64,000 bases of DNA from Halochromatium roseum (lineage in GTDB: Bacteria > Pseudomonadota > Gammaproteobacteria > Chromatiales > Chromatiaceae). The position numbers and the translations under genes are program-made. The stretch covers positions 1 through 64,000 of the forward strand of contig NZ_NHSH01000042.1 in assembly GCF_016653315.1 (NCBI RefSeq), written 5' to 3'. Below, in pieces: positions 24,682-32,437 of the stretch (its first letter is position 1; each line of letters starts with the position of its first letter). The notes under the pieces are model-generated. The model had not been told where the DNA came from, made no database searches, and saw nothing but the letters and a program-made list of their open reading frames with translations.

Positions 24682-26049
24682 ATGAGCAACGTCGCGCCAA
24701 CGGAGGTGTCACCGCAACAGCTTGCCCGCATCGCTGAGCTAGGACCCCTATACGCGCAGAGCGCTAACGCGCCTGCGATCTGGGTTGATCGTCTTGACAG
24801 CACAGAGTACGAGAACGCCCTCAGGAGCATCGCCCAATATCCAGACGAAACCCTCTCGCTCTACGTTCACATCCCGTTCTGTCCCGGACGTTGCCTGTAC
24901 TGCGCTTGCAATACGACGGTGACGCATGATACCGCCTGGATCGATCGTTATCTCGACGCAATCGATCAGGAGATGGCTCTGGCAGCCGAGCAGTTGCGCG
25001 GCGACCATGACGTGCTCCAATTACATCTCGCTGGAGGCACGCCGAATTACCTCAATGACGCTCAGCTCACGCGGTTAACCGAGATTATCGAGCGTCGCTT
25101 TCGCATCATTCCTGATACCGACCTCTCCATCGAGTGCGATCCACGCCGAACCTCCGCCGGTCAGCTCGATCTACTGCATGCCTTGGGCTACCGGCGGATC
25201 ACCTTTGGGGTTCAAGATCTCGATCCGCAGGTCCAGCGTGCCATCGGACGGCTGCAATCGATTGATCTCATTCGCGACGTTTATGCGATGGCGCGCGAGA
25301 CCGGTTTCGATGCCATTGCGTTTGATCTGATCTACGGCCTACCCGAGCAGAGCGAGGCGAGTTTTCAAGCCACTCTAGATGCGATTGTCGATCTGGCCCC
25401 CGATCGCATCGCCTGTTTCGGCTATGCGCGGACCACCGCTCAGGGGACTCATCAGTTTGCGATCGATGCGCATCGCTTACCCTCCGCGACCGAACGACAG
25501 GCGCTGTTTCATCGTGCCGTCAGCACCCTGACCGCTGCTGGCTACGCGTGGATTGGTCTTGACGCCTTTGCGTTGGATACGGATGAGCTTGCGATCGCAC
25601 AGGAAGAAGGTCGACTGCGCCGTAACTGTATCGGCTATACCAGCATCGAAACCGACCACACGTTGGGATTCGGCAGTGGGGCGGTCGGTGACGTCGGCGA
25701 ATTTTGTGTGCAAAATGAGGTGGATATCAACACCTGGATAGCGCGGGTGGAAAACGGCGAGCTGCCGGTCACACACGGCCATCGAGTCAGCGACCGTGAT
25801 CGGCGCCGCCGCGATGCGATCGAACACATGATCTGCAATCTCGAACTACCGGCCGAGATCGCTGCTGGCTGTCTCGACGATGAATACTCGCGGCTGTCTA
25901 GCTACGCTGCGGATGGTCTGGTTCATGTCGAGCCGGATCGGTTGCGGATCACAGCCTCAGGGCGTTACTTCTTGCGCACACTCTGCAGTGAGCACGGTGC
26001 CTACTTTGAGTGGGATCGGTCTCGCTGGCATTTCTCGCGCTCGCTATAG
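24682..26049 (+). CDS. hemN: Oxygen-independent coproporphyrinogen III oxidase (HemN-type radical SAM)
   Basis: Converts coproporphyrinogen III to protoporphyrinogen IX without oxygen, feeding both heme and bacteriochlorophyll. The 455-residue protein has the radical SAM cluster motif IPFCPGRCLYCACNT (CX3CX2CXC as in HemN), preceded by YVHI, then LHLAGGTPNYL, DLSIECDPRRTS, RITFGVQDLDPQVQRAIGRLQ, FDLIYGLPEQ and a HemN C-terminal domain with CIGYTSIETDHTLGFGSGAVG. The fourth cysteine (CAC) and full length argue for HemN rather than the chaperone HemW. It follows puhE and ends 11 bp before bchJ, so porphyrin supply is placed with the photosynthetic apparatus. Confidence 0.93.
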   Translation: MSNVAPTEVSPQQLARIAELGPLYAQSANAPAIWVDRLDSTEYENALRSIAQYPDETLSLYVHIPFCPGRCLYCACNTTVTHDTAWIDRYLDAIDQEMALAAEQLRGDHDVLQLHLAGGTPNYLNDAQLTRLTEIIERRFRIIPDTDLSIECDPRRTSAGQLDLLHALGYRRITFGVQDLDPQVQRAIGRLQSIDLIRDVYAMARETGFDAIAFDLIYGLPEQSEASFQATLDAIVDLAPDRIACFGYARTTAQGTHQFAIDAHRLPSATERQALFHRAVSTLTAAGYAWIGLDAFALDTDELAIAQEEGRLRRNCIGYTSIETDHTLGFGSGAVGDVGEFCVQNEVDINTWIARVENGELPVTHGHRVSDRDRRRRDAIEHMICNLELPAEIAAGCLDDEYSRLSSYAADGLVHVEPDRLRITASGRYFLRTLCSEHGAYFEWDRSRWHFSRSL

Positions 26050-26060
26050 GTCCTCTCGAC

Positions 26061-26663
26061 GTGAGTCCTCTCGACGACAGCAGCGGCATCGTCCGTATCG
26101 GCCCGAACGCCATCACCCGGATCGCCGAGGCGCTGAATGCGGCGCGAGGTTCGGCCGATGATGTCTTCGCCGCGGCTGGCCTCGGGCATTATCTTGTCGA
26201 CCCACCCGAGACGATGGTCGATGAGCGCGACGTCACTGCGCTGCAACGTGCGCTGCGGGCCAAGCTGGATGTTGAAGCCGCCGCCTTTATCGCCCATGAC
26301 GCCGGCCTGCGCACCGGCGACTACCTGCTTGCCCACCGCATTCCCAAGCCGGCCCAGCGCATCCTCAAGTTGTTGCCGTCGGGGCCGGCTAGCGGCATGT
26401 TGCTGAAGGCGGTCGGCAAACACGCCTGGACCTTCTCCGGTAGTGGGCATTTCAGTTACACCATCGGTCGACCGGTGCGGGTCCGCATCGAAGACTGTCC
26501 GCTGTGTCGCGGTAGCCAGGCCGATGCCCCGGTCTGCGATTTCTACCGTGGCGCCTTTGAGCGCTTGTTCACAACCCTGGTGAATCGCCGTACCCAGGTC
26601 ACAGAGACCCAATGTCAGGCCATGGGTGCCGACGCCTGTATCTTCGAGATGCGGTGGTCCTAG
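26061..26663 (+). CDS. bchJ: BchJ-type V4R-domain protein (4-vinyl reductase/pigment-binding)
   Basis: A protein of about 200 residues related to BchJ of purple bacteria. It has the N-terminal RIGPNAITRIAEAL and ends with a V4R (4-vinyl reductase) domain, whose cysteine-containing CPLCRG and QCQAMGADACIFEMRW are characteristic. BchJ was first proposed as the 8-vinyl reductase, but BciA/BciB do this reaction and BchJ is now thought to deliver or bind the substrate. The GTG at 26061, 11 bp after the hemN stop, is my preferred start; an in-frame start at 26010 would overlap hemN by 40 bp and add 17 hydrophobic residues. It is the last gene of the photosynthesis group. Confidence 0.88.
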   Translation: MSPLDDSSGIVRIGPNAITRIAEALNAARGSADDVFAAAGLGHYLVDPPETMVDERDVTALQRALRAKLDVEAAAFIAHDAGLRTGDYLLAHRIPKPAQRILKLLPSGPASGMLLKAVGKHAWTFSGSGHFSYTIGRPVRVRIEDCPLCRGSQADAPVCDFYRGAFERLFTTLVNRRTQVTETQCQAMGADACIFEMRWS

Positions 26664-26844
26664 GGCGTTCAGGCCATCGCGCTGACTGTGGAAGGAAGAG
26701 CAAGCTTCCTAGCCCCAACGGCCCGATGGTCAGTCTACAGCGGGTTTCAAATCGGGAAGCGTCTGATGGGCGGTTCCTAACCTGAATCTCGCTCGATTCA
26801 TCTGCCAGGCTGGCGCGGCGCCATGCGCTTTGACAGAAATCGCC

Positions 26845-28044
26845 TTAGTCCAAGGCCCGCAGCACCAGCGTCTTCAGATAGGCGGTCTCTGGAATCGCTG
26901 GATGAATCGGATGATCCGGCCCCTGGCTGCCGCTGAAGATCAGCTGCAGCCGGCGTCCTGACCGACGCGCTGCCTGTTGGACGGTCTGCAAGAAGGCCTC
27001 ACGGCCCATGTGGAAGGAGCAAGACGAGGTCAGTAAGAGCCCGCCAGGCTCGAGCACCTCGAGGCCGAGTCGATTAAGCCGCTGATAGGCGCGCTGTCCC
27101 TCCGCTTCGTCGCGGCGGCGCTTGATGAAGGCCGGCGGGTCCACAATCACCATCGCGAATTGGGTCTGGTCGTCGCGCAGCGACCGCAGTCCATCAAAGG
27201 CGTCTCCGTGGAGCGTGCTGACGCGCTCTTGCAGGCCGTTGAGCGCCGCATTGCTCTGCACTGCCGCCAGCGCACTCGCAGCGCTATCAATGCAGGTGAC
27301 CGAACTGGCGCCGGCAGCGACAGCCTGCAAGCCCCAAGCGCCGAGATAGCAACAGCAGTCGAGCACCGGGCCGCGCGGGGCAAGCCGATGCAGCAGGCGA
27401 CGGTTATCGGCCTGATCGAAGAACCAACCGGTCTTCTGACCCTGGGCAGGCGAGACCTGGAAGCGCAAGCCGCCCTCGCTGAGCTCGATGTCGCCCTGAT
27501 CCTCGCCAAGCACCCACTCGGTCCCCTGCTCCAACCCTTCCTGCTCACGCACCGCGGTGTCATTACGCAACAGGATGTGTGCTGGGCGCACTACTTGTTC
27601 AAGCGCTGCGAGTAGGTTGCCGCGCTCGCGCTCCATGCCTGCTGTGGTGATCTGCACGACGAGGAGGTCGCCGTAACGGTCGACGATCAGGCCAGGCAGG
27701 GCGTCACCCTCGCTATGGATCAGTCGGTAGAACGGGGTTGGATAAAGGCGCTCGCGCAGCGCCAGCGCCTGCTGGATGCGCGTGACGAACAGCGAGGCGG
27801 TCAAGGGGTGCCCGCGTTGGCGGCTGGTGAGGCGCACGGCGATCAGCGAGCGCGGATTCGCATAGCCATAGCCGAGCCAGCGACCGCGCTTGGAGAGCAC
27901 CTCGACCGGCTGGCCTGGCTCGAGCGGCTTCAGCGGGGTCTGACCGGTATCGATCTCGTTGCTATAGACCCAGTCGTGTCCGGCCAGGATGCGTCGTTCC
28001 TGGTCTTTCTTCAACTGCAGCGTGGCGGGGGTCATGGGCTTCAT
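26845..28044 (-). CDS. rlmI: 23S rRNA (cytosine-C5) methyltransferase RlmI
   Basis: Methylates C1962 of 23S rRNA with SAM. The 399-residue protein has an N-terminal PUA domain (HDWVYSNEIDT to RSLIAVRL), the RlmI linker IHSEGDALPGLIVDRYGD, and a Rossmann methyltransferase domain with VLDCCCYLGAWGLQAVAAGA, IVDPPAFIKRR and TSSCSFHM. The catalytic Cys is in SSCSFHM. E. coli RlmI (396) is the same length. It lies 65 bp downstream of tmcA on the same strand, so two RNA-modification genes may form one unit. The 181-bp region between bchJ and this gene holds only a weak stem (AGGAAG/CTTCCT near 26693-26712). Confidence 0.94.
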   Translation of the reverse strand: MKPMTPATLQLKKDQERRILAGHDWVYSNEIDTGQTPLKPLEPGQPVEVLSKRGRWLGYGYANPRSLIAVRLTSRQRGHPLTASLFVTRIQQALALRERLYPTPFYRLIHSEGDALPGLIVDRYGDLLVVQITTAGMERERGNLLAALEQVVRPAHILLRNDTAVREQEGLEQGTEWVLGEDQGDIELSEGGLRFQVSPAQGQKTGWFFDQADNRRLLHRLAPRGPVLDCCCYLGAWGLQAVAAGASSVTCIDSAASALAAVQSNAALNGLQERVSTLHGDAFDGLRSLRDDQTQFAMVIVDPPAFIKRRRDEAEGQRAYQRLNRLGLEVLEPGGLLLTSSCSFHMGREAFLQTVQQAARRSGRRLQLIFSGSQGPDHPIHPAIPETAYLKTLVLRALD

Positions 28045-28109
28045 CTCCGACTAAGGGGCTTCTGGCGCGACGTTCTGCTGTCTGTTGACGGCGCGGCCAT
28101 GCTGGAGCG

Positions 28110-30614
28110 CTACATTACCCTCTTTCGCGACCCAGTGAGCGTCAGTGAGCGCAGCGCAGCGATCGCCTCACGCAACAGCAATAGCCATTCAGCGTGGCCG
28201 CTGAGTCCGAGAGCCGCGATGCTGGTCTGCGGACTGCGTCGCTGCAGAATGCTGAGGATGAGCAGGTCGCGCTGTGATGTCGAGAGTTGACCCGGTTCCA
28301 AATGCTTCATCGTCGGCGGTGGTGACGCCTGATGGACGTTGGCCTCACCATGCGCATTAGGTGCGACGGCGAGATGCGCGCGAACCAGTCGCGCGAGCGC
28401 CGGTAATGCCGCCTCAAGGCCGCGGTGCGCGTCAGCGAAGGCGTCGATCTGCTGCCAATCCGCTGGGTCGATCTCCCGATCGTGATCGATGATCTGCCGA
28501 GCGTCGATCTCCTGATCAGGATCGATAGCTTGACAGGGGCCGACCTCCCGGGCGGGATTGGTGGCCTGACGAGGGGTGATCTCCTGAGCCGGATCGATGC
28601 GCTGAGGTCGGCAAGCTGCTTCCTGAATCAGCGCCGCGATCAGTGCCGGCTCGGCGTCTTGCAACGGGCCGGTGAGCAGGATCGGTAGATCCCGGTCGAG
28701 GCGCTGACGCGCCTGCTCGATCAAGTCGGCCCCAGCGGGGCTGAGCGGCTTCAGCACCACCACCGCTCGCGCGCCGCTTGCGGCGTTGTGACGCGTGCCG
28801 AGATGCAGCGGCGCGAGGCCGCAGTGGCGCCAGAAGCTCAGCAATTCGGCGCTGGCGCCGAAACTCGCGCCGAAGACATCGAGCCCATCCTGGCGCGCCC
28901 GCCCGGCGACGGCTTCGGTCAGTCGCCGCCCGAGCCCACGCCGCCGCGTTGCAGGATGCACGGCGATGCGCACGATCCGCGCATAGCCCAGCCGTGGCGC
29001 CTCGCGCAGCCCAGCATGAGCGGACAGGGTTTGTGGCAGCAGGTGTCCGCGTGGTCGCCGGCGACCCTCAAAGATCGGCTGGATGAGTGCAGGCTCCAGC
29101 CAGCCTTCACGGGCAATCAGCGCGGTCGCCAGCACCAGCCCGTCGACACACAGGCTCGCCACCGAGAGATTCGGGCCATCGAGCAGGTGGCGGAGGTCGT
29201 TTGGCCGGGTCTGATAATGTCCGAGCAGCAGGAGTCCGAACAGCTGTCGCAGCAGGGGCTCGTTTGCGGCCAAGGCGTCGCGGTCGTGCAGCACGAACTG
29301 CACCGCCCTGAGATCGGCGTCGGTAACCTGCGCATCCAATGCTGGCTCGGCATCGAGCAGCAACAGCTGATTCATCAACTGTTCGACGCAATCGCCTTGG
29401 CTCCAACGGATCGGCGTCCGCAGTCGCAGTGCCCGCCAGCCCGGTGTGCGCTGATCGAGTCGGGCGCGAAAGCGGATCTCGAAGCCGCGTCCGCTGCCCT
29501 CATACCCCTGTACCGTGGTCGCGAAACAGATCCGCCGATAGTGCATCAGCAGTTGCTCGAGCAAGGGTGCGGGAATCCCCGCGGCCTCGTCGATCAGCAG
29601 CAGATCAGCGGTTGGGGTGGTCGCGAGCAATGCATCGGGCGCCTGAAAGCCGAGCAAGGGCTCCAACTCAGCGGCCGATTCCGCCCGCAGCGTGGCGCGC
29701 GCGTGCTCGAACAGGGTGTCGACCGCGCTGCGCCTTGGGGCGCTGACGATGATCTGTAAGCGGCGCTTCGCGATGAGGCGACCCGCCGCAATCCCGAGCG
29801 CGGCCGACTTGCCGCGGCCGCGGTCAGCGGTGAGCACCAGGGGTTGCCGCGCGCGACCTGCGGCCAGCGTGCAGATGGCTGCAATCGCCTCCGCTTGATC
29901 GGCGCTTGCTGGCTGGTCTCGAGCGTCGGCAAGGCGTGCCTGCTGGGGCAGCGCGCTGAGGTCATCTTCCGGTTGTTGGGCATCGATTCGGCCCTGTCGG
30001 CCAAATTGATGCGGTCGCTCTGCGGCGGTACAGGCCTGCAACAGCCGCGCAAGGCGTGTGATGAAGCGGCTGCCGACCGCGGCTGCGGTGAAGGGATGCA
30101 CCGCAATGCGGGCTGCCTCTGGGTCTGCCCAGCTTGGCCAATCGGCGAGCTCGGGGCTTAACAACAGCAACTGACCGCCGCCGCGCAGGCTACCGACGGC
30201 TGCACCGATGGCGTCGGCATCGAGACCCGTCCAGAGGTCCATCACCAGCAGGTCGCACTCGCCACCGAGCAGCCGTTGGACCTTGGCGGGCGGGATGGCC
30301 TCGGCGATGAAGCTGTGGGTTGCGCTCGCGCTCCTGCTCGCGCGGGAGAACGGCTGGGACAGCGGCTTGGATATTGGCCTGGATCTGGATACTGGCCTGG
30401 ATGCCGGCCTGGATGCCGGCCGAGAGGCCCCAACGGGGAACACTTCGGAAATCCTGTCCGGCATGGGTGCGTTACTGACCCAGACCAGTCGCTCAGGCTG
30501 GCGCTTGGCGATGAGCTCAGCAGCGGTTTGTAGGCCGTGCTCACGCTCGCCATCGAGCAGGATCAGCTGGCGTTGGGGCCAGCCAATACGATCGGCCCTG
30601 ACGATCGAGTCCAT
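28110..30614 (-). CDS. tmcA: tRNA(Met) cytidine acetyltransferase TmcA
   Basis: Makes N4-acetylcytidine at the wobble base of elongator tRNA-Met with acetyl-CoA and ATP. The 834-residue protein has an N-terminal DUF1726 domain, a RecD-like helicase domain with Walker A DRGRGKSAALGIAAG and Walker B LLIDEAAGIPAPLLEQLL, VQGYEGSGRGFEIRF, then a GNAT domain with VRIAVHPATRRRGLGRRL and a C-terminal tail. It is longer than E. coli TmcA (671) because of two repeat insertions: an ASRP-type stretch near residues 65-95, and a 12-residue repeat near residue 675-720. The ATG at 30614 avoids an upstream start that would place a Fur box inside the gene. It is divergent from the DUF2061 gene. Confidence 0.94.
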   Translation of the reverse strand: MDSIVRADRIGWPQRQLILLDGEREHGLQTAAELIAKRQPERLVWVSNAPMPDRISEVFPVGASRPASRPASRPVSRSRPISKPLSQPFSRASRSASATHSFIAEAIPPAKVQRLLGGECDLLVMDLWTGLDADAIGAAVGSLRGGGQLLLLSPELADWPSWADPEAARIAVHPFTAAAVGSRFITRLARLLQACTAAERPHQFGRQGRIDAQQPEDDLSALPQQARLADARDQPASADQAEAIAAICTLAAGRARQPLVLTADRGRGKSAALGIAAGRLIAKRRLQIIVSAPRRSAVDTLFEHARATLRAESAAELEPLLGFQAPDALLATTPTADLLLIDEAAGIPAPLLEQLLMHYRRICFATTVQGYEGSGRGFEIRFRARLDQRTPGWRALRLRTPIRWSQGDCVEQLMNQLLLLDAEPALDAQVTDADLRAVQFVLHDRDALAANEPLLRQLFGLLLLGHYQTRPNDLRHLLDGPNLSVASLCVDGLVLATALIAREGWLEPALIQPIFEGRRRPRGHLLPQTLSAHAGLREAPRLGYARIVRIAVHPATRRRGLGRRLTEAVAGRARQDGLDVFGASFGASAELLSFWRHCGLAPLHLGTRHNAASGARAVVVLKPLSPAGADLIEQARQRLDRDLPILLTGPLQDAEPALIAALIQEAACRPQRIDPAQEITPRQATNPAREVGPCQAIDPDQEIDARQIIDHDREIDPADWQQIDAFADAHRGLEAALPALARLVRAHLAVAPNAHGEANVHQASPPPTMKHLEPGQLSTSQRDLLILSILQRRSPQTSIAALGLSGHAEWLLLLREAIAALRSLTLTGSRKRVM
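28467..28595 (-). repeat. 36-nt in-frame minisatellite in tmcA
   Basis: About 3.5 copies of a 36-nt unit code for DPAQEITPRQAT, NPAREVGPCQAI, DPDQEIDARQII and DHDREIDP. The period of 12 residues and repeated acidic/proline pattern are clear in the protein. It lies in the C-terminal region after the GNAT domain. Confidence 0.8.
30376..30426 (-). repeat. 12-nt in-frame repeat in tmcA
   Basis: Units of the type GGCCTGGATGCC (read on the + strand) repeat two to four times and code, on the minus strand, for ASRP tetrapeptides in the N-terminal domain of TmcA, forming a Ser/Arg/Pro-rich insertion. Confidence 0.75.
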
Positions 30615-30640
30615 CAGAATGATCGTCTGGATATTTTTAT

Positions 30641-30659
30641 GAGAGCGATTATCATTAAC
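30641..30659. promoter_or_regulatory. Fur box between tmcA and the DUF2061 gene
   Basis: Read on the minus strand, GTTAATGATAATCGCTCTC matches the 19-bp Fur consensus GATAATGATAATCATTATC at 15 of 19 positions, with the central AATGATAATC intact. On the plus strand it overlaps a TATCAT -10-like hexamer (30650-30655), placing it to block a promoter for the DUF2061 gene 33 bp downstream; it is also 27 bp upstream of the tmcA ATG. Iron regulation of at least one of the two genes is inferred. Confidence 0.6.
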
Positions 30660-30691
30660 GCACCAAGTCGGCAAACGCTAGAGGTTCCACC

Positions 30692-30919
30692 ATGATCAAG
30701 ACCCTGACCTTCGCTGTGATGCATTTTAGTGTCGCCTTTGCTGTCGCCTACGCCCTGACTGGCGACATCGTCGTCGGTGGTGCGGTGGCCCTGATTGAGC
30801 CCTTGGTCAATACGGTCGGCTACGCCATCCACGAGCATATCTGGGCGCGGCTTCGGCAGCGCCGGCAGGTATCGCCGCGGTCTGCCGAGGTCATCACGGC
30901 TGCGCCTTGTGCCGCGTGA
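30692..30919 (+). CDS. DUF2061 small membrane protein
   Basis: A 75-residue protein that fits DUF2061 closely: the start MIKTLTFAVMHFSVAFAVAY, then LTGDIVVGGAVALIEPLVNTVGYAIHEHIW, giving two transmembrane helices and a short cytoplasmic tail. Function is unknown for the family. An AGAGG Shine-Dalgarno lies eight bases before the ATG. The Fur box just upstream suggests that it is induced by iron limitation. Divergent from tmcA and convergent with argE. Confidence 0.85.
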   Translation: MIKTLTFAVMHFSVAFAVAYALTGDIVVGGAVALIEPLVNTVGYAIHEHIWARLRQRRQVSPRSAEVITAAPCAA

Positions 30920-30984
30920 CGGTTTGCGTCCGTCATGAGGTAGCACCCACTCAGCTCGTTGCCCAGTTGGCATCACAGGGCGCA

Positions 30985-32202
30985 TCAGTCGTCGACACAG
31001 AAGCGCTGAATCAGTTGGCGCAGATAGCCGAGCATCGGCGGAATGCGCTCTAGCGCAAGATACTCGTTGGGCTGATGCGCCTGCTCGATATCGCCTGGAC
31101 CAAAGACGATGGTCTCCATCCCCAGCGCATTCAGGAACGGCGCTTCGGTGCCGAAGCTGACGCTCTCCGCGCGATGGCCGGTGAGCGCCTCGGCGGCCTG
31201 GACGATCGCGGCCCCGGCGACAGTCTCCGCCGGCGGGATGCTTGGAAACAGCGGGGCGACCTCGAACGCGAGTTCACGCCGTTCGGCGATCGGCGCGATG
31301 CGTTCGCGGAGCTCGGCACGCAATTGCTCAGGGTCCTGATGCGGCAGTGGGCGGATATCGATGTGCAACTCGCAGTGACCGCAGATGCGATTGAAGTTGT
31401 CGCCGCCATGGATGTGGCCGACATTCATGGTCGGATGGTCGATCGCAAAGGCCGGGTCGCGATGCGTCTGTTTCAGCGCATCACGCCAGGCGAGGAGGGC
31501 GGTCATGACCTCGTGCATCCCTTCTAGGGCGTTGTTGCCCAGGCTTGGATCGCTGGCGTGGCCACTGCGGCCGGTGAGCCGAATGGCCTCGGCCATCACC
31601 CCCTTGTGCGCGCGCACGGGCCGCAGGCCGGTCGGCTCGCCGATCACTGCGTGACGGCCAAGGCTGCGCCCTGACTCGACCAATGCCCGTGCGCCGTGCA
31701 TCGCCGACTCTTCATCAGCGGTGGCGAGCAGAATCAGCGGTCGTTTCAGATCTGCGGGTCTGAAGCTGCGGGCGGCTTCGATTGCGAGTCCGAGGAAGGA
31801 TTTCATATCGGCGGTGCCGATACCGTACAAGCGTCCGTCGGCTTCGGTGAGGCGGAGCGGATCGTAGCGCCACAGGTGCGCATCGAAGGGCACCGTATCG
31901 GCATGTCCGGAGAGCACGAGTCCGCTTAGCGGTTTGTGGTCTTGCGCAGAGTCAGCCAAACCCGCGCCGCTCAGCCCCTCTCCGCCCAAGGTGGCGATCA
32001 GATTCGCCTTCTCGGGCTGGCCGGGAAGCGGCAAGATCTCGACCCGAAAGCGGGCGTCTTCGAGCCAGGTCGACAGGAGCTCGAGCACCGGCCGGTTGCT
32101 CTGGTCGAGATGCGGGTTGACGCTGCTGACCGAGGGCACTGAGATCAGTCCCTCGAGCATCTGGCGGAGCGGCGGGGCTGCGGAGGATGAGCGCTGAGAC
32201 AT
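30985..32202 (-). CDS. argE: Acetylornithine deacetylase ArgE (M20 family)
   Basis: Hydrolyses N2-acetylornithine to ornithine and acetate in arginine synthesis. The 405-residue M20 metallopeptidase-fold protein has the metal-binding LSGHADTVPFD (His and Asp), LLATADEESAMHGA (catalytic Glu-Glu), GEPTGLRPV, a dimerisation domain with TGRSGHASDP, and FGPGDIEQAHQPNEY near the end (last metal ligand His). AGGAG lies five bases before the ATG at 32202; the longer in-frame versions lack this and lack conservation. Homologues in the family include succinyl-diaminopimelate desuccinylase, but the motifs fit ArgE best. The 235 bp to the divergent methyltransferase gene holds no clear promoter. Confidence 0.9.
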   Translation of the reverse strand: MSQRSSSAAPPLRQMLEGLISVPSVSSVNPHLDQSNRPVLELLSTWLEDARFRVEILPLPGQPEKANLIATLGGEGLSGAGLADSAQDHKPLSGLVLSGHADTVPFDAHLWRYDPLRLTEADGRLYGIGTADMKSFLGLAIEAARSFRPADLKRPLILLATADEESAMHGARALVESGRSLGRHAVIGEPTGLRPVRAHKGVMAEAIRLTGRSGHASDPSLGNNALEGMHEVMTALLAWRDALKQTHRDPAFAIDHPTMNVGHIHGGDNFNRICGHCELHIDIRPLPHQDPEQLRAELRERIAPIAERRELAFEVAPLFPSIPPAETVAGAAIVQAAEALTGHRAESVSFGTEAPFLNALGMETIVFGPGDIEQAHQPNEYLALERIPPMLGYLRQLIQRFCVDD

Positions 32203-32437
32203 AGGGGCTCCTGAGCGGCTGGATGGTTGATCCATCCCGATGCCGTTAAGATGGGACGGATCGGGCGGTTGCTGCAAGCGGGGATTCGATCTGCCTGCAC
32301 ATTTTGTCTGCACCTGCTGTTCGCAGGTTCTGCCGGCGCAGCTGACCACTTGTCTACCCGCCTTCTAACGCTGATGGCGCGGTGCTACCCTGGAGCATGA
32401 ATCGCGTGAGATCCACGGTAACCTCGAGGCCCTCTGA

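Noticed and set aside
26693-26712. Hairpin AGGAAG/CTTCCT between bchJ and rlmI as a terminator
   Set aside because: Six pairs with a six-base loop and no T-run; too weak to call.
28467-28595. Tandem repeats as a CRISPR array
   Set aside because: Units are contiguous, degenerate, in frame with tmcA and lack spacers.
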